Assembly: GCA_949152475.1 (NCBI GenBank)
Contig: OX424560.1
Span: forward strand, 372,001-436,000
Length of the DNA: 64,000 nt
From: Terebella lapidaria
Taxonomy: Eukaryota > Annelida > Polychaeta > Terebellida > Terebellidae
Direction of reading: 5' to 3'
Below are positions 1-12,600 of the stretch, in pieces (the stretch's first letter is position 1; each line of letters starts with the position of its first letter). A model generated the notes under the pieces. It searched no databases, was not told the DNA's origin, and saw nothing but the letters and a program-made list of their open reading frames with translations. A program made the translations under genes and the position numbers.

Positions 1-503
1 TAAGCAATATTTGCCATATTATATACCCTAATAAACGGTCACCAAACTGACTCATTAACAAGATTAGAACTTACTGTGTCTACAACAACAAAGTCACATA
101 CAAAATACCCAGCAAACATTCTCAGCAGAAGCAGTTCGCACGAACATAACATTTATAGCATAAGTGATTGTTAGTAACAGACATAGAGCACAACTCTACA
201 CATTTTGTCTTTTTTCTAAGAACTTTCCATCACCAGCAGCATACACAGCAATGTATCACACCACCAGAGGTAAAAAAAGTATATCACAAGTCAGAGAAAG
301 TAAGAATGGATTCTAAAATCAAGCTTTCCGCGAAATTTTTCCCGTGAATATCTTTTCATTGTACATCTTATCAAATAGTTACTGAAAGAGGCCCCAAACG
401 ATATCCGAACACCCGGAAAAATAATTTCTCTCAAGCGTAAAAGTAAATAGTTGATCAATGAATAATTTGCACAAGCCCCTAGATGCGTCTATTGACAAGA
501 AGT
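1..503 (-). other. MYO1D 3' UTR / downstream flank
   Basis: AT-rich sequence after the MYO1D stop. I see no gene and no AATAAA on the minus strand here, so the polyadenylation site is either non-canonical or left of the window. Confidence 0.6.
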
Positions 504-660
504 CTACTGATTGGGGAACTCCAGGAGGAGCCCCTGTCCTCCGTTCTTGCGGAAAAACGGCCCGTTGGTGCCCAGGTTGATTGTGACTGTTTTTGGCTTG
601 TTTCCTAGATTACATTGTAACGATCGTCCGACATTCACCTTCAAATCTCGCTTGTGGGTT
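504..660 (-). CDS. MYO1D: MYO1D exon 21 (C-terminus and stop)
   Basis: Encodes [20 protein letters not shown], then [17 protein letters not shown] and TAG at 506-504. The layout matches the MYO1D C-terminus. Acceptor TTTTTTGCAG. Confidence 0.93.
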
Positions 661-3600
661 CTGCAAAAAATCATTTTCAGCTCAGTTTTTCCACTGTCTT
701 AGTATCAGAATTAGGAACACAATAACTTTTCACATGACATCAAGAAGCCATCATTGGATGTAATCAGTTGAGAAGTTGAGTACTTACACCATGTACAGCT
801 GACAGAGGTTCCCGACCAGCTCCCCGACTCTCTCCTCCCGTGTGGCCGAGTGCAGACACAGCACCAGGTCGTTCCCGCCGTCCAGGTGAATAATTACCAA
901 CTGATCCGGTCCATGGCCGATACTCAGCCCCGTCATCTGCAAGTTATATCTATCGTGTCAACAGTTTATATATACACGACACGCGGTTATATTTACAATG
1001 TCAACAGTTTGTACACTCTCAAATATTTATTGCGTAAGTGTATTCCGCTTACATCAAGCTCGTTCTGATCAGAAACCGAGACTCACGCTGCTGACGGGAA
1101 TTCCCGACTTCATCGGCTTGAACTTCTTTCCGGGATCCATTTTGTAGATGAACTTATCAGTGATGCACAATCCTCGCTCAGCCGTCTTGTTGAACCTATT
1201 TGTCTGGAAAACAATATCAAAACGTAGAACACAAAATTATTTTTCACCTAAAGAAACTGGAAGAAGTATACAAACATGACAAAAGGGTCGTTTTTTATCA
1301 TACGAGTGAGTTTCTGATAGACGTTGACTCTGAGACGAACCTTTTTGACGAGCGACGAGAAGATGATCCTGTTGAAACGGTCTGCAGCCTTCAATGACGA
1401 GATGTTAGCAACCATCTCTGATGAGCCAGCATGCTCACTTGACTGAAAGTTTTACAAATATGATCATCCCTTCATGTATATGGCAATCTTTATAACTTAG
1501 CAGGTGTTGATTTTTCACCCAAACAATTTTGAGTATGGTTGACATGATTACCTTAGCTAGGTAGTTGCCCTCCCACTTGCGCTGGAAGCCCCAGTCCTGT
1601 CTCTGGCCACGAAGCGCGTCCGCCGCGTAGATCTTGAGGCGTAGTGCGGGGCGGTCCTCCAACGGTACCGGCTTCAGGATCATGTACGCACGCCACCTGG
1701 CGGGCAACAACGAACGGGGGTCAACAACAGATAGGAAATCAACAACAGTCAGTAAGTCAACAACAGACAGGTAAGTCAACAGCAGACGGGGCGTCAGCAA
1801 CAGACAGGTAAGTCAACAACAGATGGGGCGTCAACAACAGACAGGGGTCAACCACAGACGGGGCGTCAACAACTGAAGGGGGTCAACCACAGACGGGGAG
1901 CCAACAGCAGACGAGGAGTTCGAGACAAGGAGGCGTGCAGGATGAAGATTGTCAGGTGATCCACTAACCGTTTGTGAAGTTTCCGCAAAGTTTCTATGTA
2001 GTTGGTCAGTGTGCGCGGAGGCTTGGGGAATCCGATGCTCTTCCCGAAATCTGGCATCCTCTTGGCAGGTCTGAAAATACAATCACACACTCACAATTTC
2101 TTGATGGCACAGGGATACACAACATGCCAAATAGAGTTGCTGAATGGGAAATCTTGCAACATTATCTTGACTCACTTGTACAAAATGGCCAGGTTTTTGA
2201 TGTATGATCGCAATTTGTATCGTCGGTAAAATCTGATGATTCTGTGCACTGCTTTTTTCCGTTTGAACAGTTTTCTTGCCAAAGTTCCTCTCCACATCTG
2301 TGAAAAGCCAAATGCCGCATATTTTACAACTGTGCCTTCCATGCAACTCACTCTTCAGGCCTATGATACTTTTGATTAGAACCGAAATTTTCAGAAAAAA
2401 TCATCATACAAATTCTGAGATATCTTGTTACTGGACAACAGACGAATGTTAGTCCAGAGAAGGAAGAAAATCAAGACAGTGGAGAGCAAACCTTCTGCAG
2501 GAAGAGGACGATCCCAGGAATCATCCTCGCTCTCTCCTCCTCCAACAGGAACAGCGTCTGCGGCGACCGAATGAAAATCTTGGTCTTCCCCCACTTGACA
2601 TCATCACTGACGCCTTTCTCCTGGACAATCTTCTGACAGCCGCTTTTCTCCGAGCCTCCGCGGTAGTTAGGCCACGTGTACTGGGACACCATCTTGTACC
2701 TACGAGGTGTGATTGGACTGCATTTTACTCCAAAGGTAAATGATATTCTCTGATATATATCATAGGGCGGTTTATGATTGATAACTTTTGATCAGTATAA
2801 GCCACGAGCACACAGTCACGTGTCTATATATGAGCAGATACCTGGCAAGGAAGCGAGTGTAGTGCATCCTGTAAGCAAAGCCAGCACGTCGCACGCGCAC
2901 GTTCTCCAGCAGACCGAGGTACAGAGCCTGGTGTCGAACCCGCTCGTCGTTGAACAAAACTGGTGACTTCTCCTCATTCGGCTTGATACATCGCACGTAG
3001 TACGGCTCCTGAGGAGATAGATTGATAACAATACAAAAGTTACTGAAGATAAGTCTTGAAAGAGCTCATTCACAGTTTGTAGTGTATTAGTTGTAAATGA
3101 TTTATGTACTCAACCCTGCAACAGATTTTCTTGGTCAGCCTTGAAGGTGTGACTTCGGTAGTGAAATTTTTCACATCTAATTGATCTTGAAGGCCAAATT
3201 ATCAACACTTGTAAATGCCATTAAAAGCAACATTTCTGACCCCCTGACTGACCTTGAAGGCAATATTTCTTACTTCTGACTGACCTTAGAGGCAATATTT
3301 CTTACTCCTGACTGACCTTGGAGTCAACATTTCTGACCTCTGACCTTGCAGGCAACATTTCTGACCTCTGACTGACCTTGCAGGCAACATTTCTGACCTC
3401 TGACTGACCTTGGAGGTAAGATTTTTTACTTCTGACTGAGCTTGTCAACATTTCTGACCTCTGACCTTGCAGGCAACATTTTTGACGTCTGACTGACCTT
3501 GCAGGCAACATTTCTGACCTCTGACTGACCTTGAAGGGAACATTTCTGACCTCTGACTGACCTTGGAGGCAACATTTCTGACCTCTGACCTTGCAGGCAA

Positions 3601-6600
3601 CATTTCTGACCTCTGACTGACCTTGCAGGCAACATTTCTGACCTCTGACTGACCTTGGAGGCAAGATTTTTGACCAGCTCGATGATGGAAGTCTTGAAGT
3701 TGGTACCCGCTGTGACTGGTCGTTTGGTAACAGCCTGCACACTCTGGGCTCCCTCGGGCCACATCGACCTAGTCAACTCATTCTTGCTGAAATACAAGAG
3801 CAGGATTGAAGACTCAGTAACAAGTTATTATTACATGCCTCAAAGTTCATAATTGCAGTTTTCCCAATCTGATCGCTGACCTCTGACCTCAGGATGTCAA
3901 GACCACTCCCCCCTCTCCCCCCCCCCCCCCCCACACACACACACCTACACAGACAGACCTGTTGTAAAGAAGGCGCTTGAAATCCTGGAACAGCGTGTCT
4001 TTGTTCTTGTCAATGAATCCATCCACCAAATACGCCACGTCGCCAGCGTAGTGTTTGATGCGGAACATCTTGCCGAATTCCAGACTCTTGTCGCTAGGGT
4101 TTGTCTTGCGACTGGCGTAGTGTTTGTGGTTGGAGAGCTTACCGCTCATGGAGTCCAGGAACATCTGGTCATTGACCTTACCGACCACCAGACAGGCCTC
4201 ATCAAGGATGGCCAGGACTCCGGTGTGCTGGGCCTCCACCAGGTCACAAATCACCTTGTTGTTGAAATAGTCCACCTGGGGAAGTGATACAACATGATTG
4301 ACAGGGTTATATAGCCTTACACAACTGTCTGTCCATACTCTGTGCTGTACTCACATGCTGCCACAACACTGTCTGTACATACTCTGTGCTGTACTCACAT
4401 GCTGCCACAACACTGTCTGTACATACTCTGTGCTGTACTCACATGCTGCCACAACACTGTCTGTACATACTCTGTGCTGTACTCACATGCTGCCACAACA
4501 CTGTCTGTACATACTTTGTGCTGTACTCACATGCTGCCACAACACTGTCTGTACATACTCTGTGCTGTACTCACATGCTGCCACAACACTGTCTGTACAT
4601 ACTTTGTGCTGTACTCACATGCTGCCACAACACTGTCTGTACATACTCTGTGCTGTACTCACATGCTGCCACAACACTGTCTGTACATACTCTGTGCTGT
4701 ACTCACATGCTGCCACAACACTGTCTGTACATACTCTGTGCTGTACTCACATGCTGCCACAACACTGTCTGTACATACTCTGTGCTGTACTCACATGCTG
4801 CCACAACACTGTCTGTATACTCTGTGCTGTACTCACATGCTGCCACAACACTGACTGTACATACTCTGTACAGTACTCACATGCTGCCACAACACTGTCT
4901 GTACATACTCTGTGCTGTACTCACATGCTGCCACAACACTGTCTGTACATACTCTGTGCTGTACTCACATGCTGCCACAACACTGTCTGTACATACTCTG
5001 TGCTGTACTCACATGCTGCCACAACACTGTCTGTATACTCTGTGCTGTACTCACATGCTGCCACAACACTGTCTGTCCATACTCTGTGCTGTACTCACAT
5101 GCTGCCACAACACTGTCTGTCCATACTCTGTGCTGTACTCACATGCTGCCACAACACTGTCTGTACATACTCTGTGCTGTACTCACATGCTGCCACAACA
5201 CTGTCTGTACATACTCTGTGCTGTACTCACATGCTGCCACAACACTGTCTGTACATACTCTGTGCTGTACTCACATGCTGCCACAACACTGTCTGTACAT
5301 ACTCTGTGCTGTACTCACATGCTGCCACAACACTGTCTGTACATACTCTGTGCTGTACTCACATGCTGTCACAACACTGTCTGTACATACTCTGTGCTGT
5401 ACTCACATGCTGCCACAACACTGTCTGTACATACTCTGTGCTGTACTCACATGCTGCCACAACACTGTCTGTACATACTCTGTGCTGTACTCACATGCTG
5501 CCACAACACTGTCTGTACATACTCTGTGCTGTACTCACATGCTGCCACAACACTGTCTGTACATACTCTGTGCTGTACTCACATGCTGCCACAACACTGT
5601 CTGTATACTCTGTGCTGTACTCACATGCTGCCACAACACTGTCTGTATACTCTGTGCTGTACTCACATGCTGTCACAACACTGTCTGTACATACTCTGTG
5701 CTGTACTCACATGCTGCCACAACACTGTCTGTATACTCTGTGCTGTACTCACATGCTGCCACAACACTGTCTGTACATACTCTGTGCTGTACTCACATGC
5801 TGCCACAACACTGTCTGTACATACTATGTGCTGTACTCACATGCTGCCACAACACTGTCTGTACATACTCTGTGCTGTACTCACATGCTGCCACAACACT
5901 GTCTGTACATACTCTGTGCTGTACTCACATGCTGCCACAACACTGTCTGTACATACTCTGTGCTGTACTCACATGCTGTCACAACACTGTCTGTACATAC
6001 TCTGTGCTGTACTCACATGCTGTCACAACACTGTCTGTACATACTCTGTGCTGTACTCACATGCTGCCACAACACTGTCTGTACATACTCTGTGCTGTAC
6101 TCACATGCTGCCACAACACTGTCTGTACATACTCTGTGCTGTACTCACATGCTGCCACAACACTGTCTGTACATACTCTGTGCTGTACTCACATGCTGCC
6201 ACAACACTGTCTGTACATACTCTGTGCTGTACTCACATGCTGCCACAACACTGTCTGTACATACTCTGTGCTGTACTCACATGCTGCCACAACACTGTCT
6301 GTACATACTCTGTGCTGTACTCACATGCTGCCACAACACTGTCTGTACATACTCTGTGCTGTACTCACATGCTGCCACAACACTGTCTGTCCATACTCTG
6401 TGCTGTACTCACATGCTGCCACAACACTGTCTGTACATACTCTGTACTGTACTCACATGCTGTCACAACACTGTCTGTACATACTCTGTGCTGTACTCAC
6501 ATGCTGCCACAACACTGTCTGTACATACTCTGTGCTGTACTCACATGCTGCCACAACACTGTCTGTACATACTCTGTGCTGTACTCACATGCTGCCACAA

Positions 6601-9600
6601 CACTGTCTGTACATACTCTGTGCTGTACTCACATGCTGCCACAACACTGTCTGTACATACTCTGTGCTGTACTCACATGCTGCCACAACACTGTCTGTAC
6701 ATACTCTGTGCTGTACTCACATGCTGCCACAACACTGTCTGTACATACTCTGTGCTGTACTCACATGCTGCCACAACACTGTCTGTACATACTCTGTGCT
6801 GTACTCACATGCTGCCACAACACTGTCTGTACATACTCTGTGCTGTACTCACATGCTGCCACAACACTGTCTGTACATACTCTGTGCTGTACTCACATGC
6901 TGCCACAACACTGTCTGTACATACTCTGTGCTGTACTCACATGCTGCCACAACACTGTCTGTACATACTCCGTGCTGTACTCACATGCTGCCACAACACC
7001 GACTGTACATACTCTGTGCTGTACTCACATGCTGCCACAACACTGTCTGTACATACTCTGTGCTGTACTCACATGCTGCCACAACACTGTCTGTAAATAC
7101 TCTGTGCTGTACTCACATGCTGCCACAACACTGTCTGTACATACTCCGTGCTGTACTCACATGCTGCCACAACACTGTCTGTACATACTCCGTGCTGTAC
7201 TCACATGCTGCCACAACACTGTCTGTACATACTCTGTGCTGTACTCACATGCTGCCACAACACTGTCTGTACATACTCTGTGCTGTACTCACATGCTGCC
7301 ACAACACTGTCTGTACATACTCTGTGCAGTACTCACATGCTGCCACAACACTGTCTGTACATACTCTGTGCTGTACTCACATGCTGCCACAACACTGTCT
7401 GTACATACTCTGTGCTGTACTCACATGCTGCCACAACACTGTCTGTACATACTCTGTGCTGTACTCACATGCTGCCACAACACTGTCTGTACATACTCTG
7501 TGCTGTACTCACATGCTGCCACAACACTGTCTGTACATACTCTGTGCTGTACTCACATGCTGCCACAACACTGTCTGTACATACTCTGTGCTGTACTCAC
7601 ATGCTGCCACAACACTGTCTGTACATACTCTGTGCTGTACTCACATGCTGCCACAACACTGTCTGTACATACTCTGTGCTGTACTCACATGCTGCCACAA
7701 CACTGTCTGTACATACTCTGTGCTGTACTCACATGCTGCCACAACACTGTCTGTACATACTCTGTGCAGTACTCACATGCTGCCACAACACTGTCTGTAC
7801 ATACTCTGTGCTGTACTCACATGCTGCCACAACACTGTCTGTACATACTCTGTGCTGTACTCACATGCTGCCACAACACTGTCTGTACATACTCTGTGCT
7901 GTACTCACATGCTGTCACAACACTGTCTGTACATACTCTGTGCTGTACTCACATGCTGTCACAACACTGTCTGTACATACTCTGTGCTGTACTCACATGC
8001 TGCCACAACACTGTCTGTACATACTCTGTGCTGTACTCACATGCTGCCACAACACTGTCTGTACATACTCTGTGCTGTACTCACATGCTGCCACAACACT
8101 GTCTGTACATACTCTGTGCTGTACTCACATGCTGCCACAACACTGTCTGTACATACTCTGTGCTGTACTCACATACTGCCACAACACTGTCTGTACATAC
8201 TCTGTGCAGTACTCACATGCTGCCACAACACTGTCTGTACATACTCTGTGCAGTACTCACATGCTGCCACAACACTGTCTGTACATACTCTGTGCTGTAC
8301 TCACATGCTGCCACAACACTGTCTGTACATACTCTGTACAGTACTCACATGCTGCCACAACACTGACTGTATACTCTGTGCTGTACTCACATGCTGCCAC
8401 AACACTGTCTGTACATACTCTGTGCTGTACTCACATGCTGCCACAACACTGTCTGTACATACTCTGTGCTGTACTCACATGCTGCCACAACACTGTCTGT
8501 ACATACTCTGTACAGTACTCACATGCTGCCACAACACTGTCTGTACATACTCTGTGCAGTACTCACATGCTGCCACAACACTGTCTGTACATACTCTGTG
8601 CTGTACTCACATGCTGCCACAACACTGTCTGTACATACTCTGTACAGTACTCACATGCTGCCACAACACTGACTGTATACTCTGTGCTGTACTCACATGC
8701 TGCCACAACACTGTCTGTACATACTCTGTGCTGTACTCACATGCTGTCACAACACTGTCTGTACATACTCTGTGCTGTACTCACATGCTGCCACAACACT
8801 GTCTGTACATACTCTGTGCTGTACTCACATGCTGCCACAACACTGTCTGTCCATACTCTGTGCTGTACTCACATGCTGCCACAACACTGTCTGTACATAC
8901 TCTGTGCTGTACTCACATGCTGCCACAACACTGTCTGTACATACTCTGTGCAGTACTCACATGCTGCCACAACACTGTCTGTACATACTCTGTGCAGTAC
9001 TCACATGCTGCCACAACACTGTCTGTACATACTCTGTGCTGTACTCACATGCTGCCACAACACTGTCTGTACATACTCTGTGCTGTACTCACATGCTGCC
9101 ACAACACTGTCTGTACATACTCTGTGCTGTACTCACATGCTGCCACAACACTGTCTGTACATACTTTGTGCTGTACTCACATGCTGTCACAACACTGTCT
9201 GTACATACTCTGTGCAGTACTCACATGCTGCCACAACACTGTCTGTACATACTCTGTGCTGTACTCACATGCTGCCACAACACTGACTGTACATACTCTG
9301 TGCTGTACTCACATGCTGCCACAACACTGTCTGTACATACTCTGTGCAGTACTCACATGCTGCCACAACACTGTCTGTACATACTCTGTGCTGTACTCAC
9401 ATGCTGCCACAACACTGTCTGTACATACTCTGTGCAGTACTCACATGCTGCCACAACACTGACTGTACATACTCTGTGCTGTACTCACATGCTGCCACAA
9501 CACTGACTGTACATACTCTGTGCTGTACTCACATGCTGCCACAACACTGTCTGTACATACTCTGTGCTGTACTCACATGCTGTCACAACACTGTCTGTAC

Positions 9601-12600
9601 ATACTCTGTGCAGTACTCACATGCTGCCACAACACTGTCTGTACATACTCTGTGCTGTACTCACATGCTGCCACAACACTGTCTGTACATACTCTGTGCT
9701 GTACTCACATGCTGCCACAACACTGTCTGTACATACTCTGTGCTGTACTCACATGCTGCCACAACACTGTCTGTACATACTCTGTGCTGTACTCACATGC
9801 TGCCACAACACTGTCTGTACATACTCTGTGCTGTACTCACATGCTGCCACAACACTGTCTGTACATACTCTGTGCTGTACTCACATGCTGCCACAACACT
9901 GTCTGTATACTCTGTGCTGTACTCACATGCTGCCACAACACTGTCTGTACATACTCTGTGCTGTACTCACATGCTGTCACAACACTGTCTGTACATACTC
10001 TGTGCTGTACTCACATGCTGCCACAACACTGTCTGTACATACTCTGTGCTGTACTCACATGCTGCCACAACACTGTCTGTACATACTCTGTGCTGTACTC
10101 ACATGCTGCCACAACACTGTCTGTACATACTCTGTGCTGTACTCACATGCTGCCACAACACTGTCTGTACATACTCTGTGCTGTACTCACATGCTGCCAC
10201 AACACTGTCTGTACATACTCTGTGCTGTACTCACATGCTGCCACAACACTGTCTGTATACTCTGTGCTGTACTCACATGCTGCCACAACACTGTCTGTAC
10301 ATACTCTGTGCTGTACTCACATGCTGTCACAACACTGTCTGTACATACTCTGTGCAGTACTCACATGCTGCCACAACACTGTCTGTACATACTCTGTGCA
10401 GTACTCACATGCTGCCACAACACTGTCTGTACATACTCTGTGCTGTACTCACATGCTGCCACAACACTGACTGTACATACTCTGTGCTGTACTCACATGC
10501 TGCCACAACACTGTCTGTACATACTCTGTGCAGTACTCACATGCTGCCACAACACTGTCTGTACATACTCTGTGCTGTACTCACATGCTGCCACAACACT
10601 GTCTGTACATACTCTGTGCAGTACTCACATGCTGCCACAACACTGACTGTACATACTCTGTGCTGTACTCACATGCTGCCACAACACTGTCTGTACATAC
10701 TCTGTGCAGTACTCACATGCTGCCACAACACTGACTGTACATACTCTGTGCTGTACTCACATGCTGTCACAACACTGTCTGTACATACTCTGTGCTGTAC
10801 TCACATGCTGTCACAACACTGACTGTACATACTCTGTGCTGTACTCACATGCTGCCACAACACTGTCTGTACATACTCTGTGCTGTACTCACATGCTGCC
10901 ACAACACTGTCTGTACATACTCTGTGCTGTACTCACATGCTGCCACAACACTGTCTGTACATACTCTGTGCTGTACTCACATGCTGTCACAACACTGTCT
11001 GTACATACTCTGTGCTGTACTCACATGCTGCCACAACACTGTCTGTACATACTCTGTGCTGTACTCACATGCTGCCACAACACTGTCTGTACATACTCTG
11101 TGCTGTACTCACATGCTGCCACAACACTGACTGTACATACTCTGTGCAGTACTCACATGCTGCCACAACACTGTCTGTACATACTCTGTGCTGTACTCAC
11201 ATGCTGCCACTCGATGCCTTCTCTCATGTACTCCTCTTGTTCTTGTTTTAGCACCAGTTCTATGAACAGTTGTTGTAGTTTTTCATTGCAGTAGTTGATA
11301 CAAAACTGCTCAAAACTGCGAAAGTAAGATGTAACCTTAGAACATCCGAGAAGGCATTATTAGAAAACATTGTTGCATAGTATGCATACTGACTGAAGTC
11401 TTGTACCGACCTGTTGTTGTCGAAGATCTCAAAGCCGTAAATATCCAACACTCCAATCACCGTGTTTCCGCCGCGTAGACTCTGACGCCTCTCAACTTCA
11501 ATGGATTTGTTGATCCGACTCACAATCCATGAGAACATTCGGTCGTAGATCGCCTGAAAAAAAAATCCTCTCCAAATTCACCAAGAGCACACTGACTTTG
11601 TAATCAACAATTCTCACACAGACTTTGAATGTAAAGCCACAAGGAGAAGGTCACAATGTATAACTCTGTCATGATGAAAGCTTGCTGAGTGACCTCTGAC
11701 CTTGGCGAAGGCATCCCGTCCATAGTCAGCCTGTTCCACGGTGTGACCTTTCTCCATGACCTCCCCGCGCGTGGCGACAACCCGTGAGCACAGAGCTTTC
11801 TCCGCCTCCCCAAGGTCCACCTCCATCAGCCTAGCAACCGTCTCCAGGGCCGCTCGGTCCCGCACTCGTGCCTCATCGCTCTCACACTCCTCAAACTGCA
11901 GGTTACCCTGGCAACAAACAAACAATAGGTTACCGCTTGACTTCATACTGTGACTCAACCTTCAGTCAGGAGACCTTGAGTTCCCGAGTGCTGGCACTCA
12001 CCAGGTGTAGTATAGCAGCGACAGTCGTCCAGAGCGTCTCAATCTGAGCAGCGGCAAAGCCGATTGCCTTCATAGCATTGTTGACGGCCTTGTAATCGTC
12101 TCGGTCACTAATAGACGTCACCTGCCAGCGACAGAGCAAAAGGTTACCATGATTACCATCTATCACCCTTCGTCATGATAAACAATACAGTTCACTATGC
12201 ATAGACTGTGGGGACCTTTTTAATGCACACATATGATACGGGTAGGTGTGTCATCATGAATTAATTTGATAAATCCCAAAATACGATAATGGCACCTTAA
12301 AAACAGCTGTTGTGAATTAATCCTACAAAAGGAAGACAAAATGTGTAATGTTGTTAGTGTGCAGGACACTGTCAGTCTCACTGCTAGCATGACTGAACAT
12401 AACAATTATTACTGAAACATGAAAACAAAATATTAATATATTATAGGCAATATCAGTGTTGCAATATCAACTGACAGTTAATATCCTGTGATGATTACAT
12501 ATTAGTGAATAGTTACCTGAACAATTATAAGTGAGGAATTCATTTGTAGGGATCAATTAAGTTTTGAAAGTGATGTTAACTCTGAACCATTAGAAATTAG

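Noticed and set aside
3302-3797. Minus-strand frames with [12 protein letters not shown]-type repeats
   Set aside because: Read-through of exon 12 into the donor-copy minisatellite. No independent coding signal.
4322-11200. CRISPR array
   Set aside because: Units are contiguous with no unique spacers, and the locus is a eukaryotic intron.
4298-11294. Plus-strand open frames of up to 1516 codons encoding Cys/His-rich repeats ([15 protein letters not shown] type)
   Set aside because: They exist because a 44-bp unit without plus-strand stops stays open in all three frames. The region is an intron of MYO1D on the other strand.
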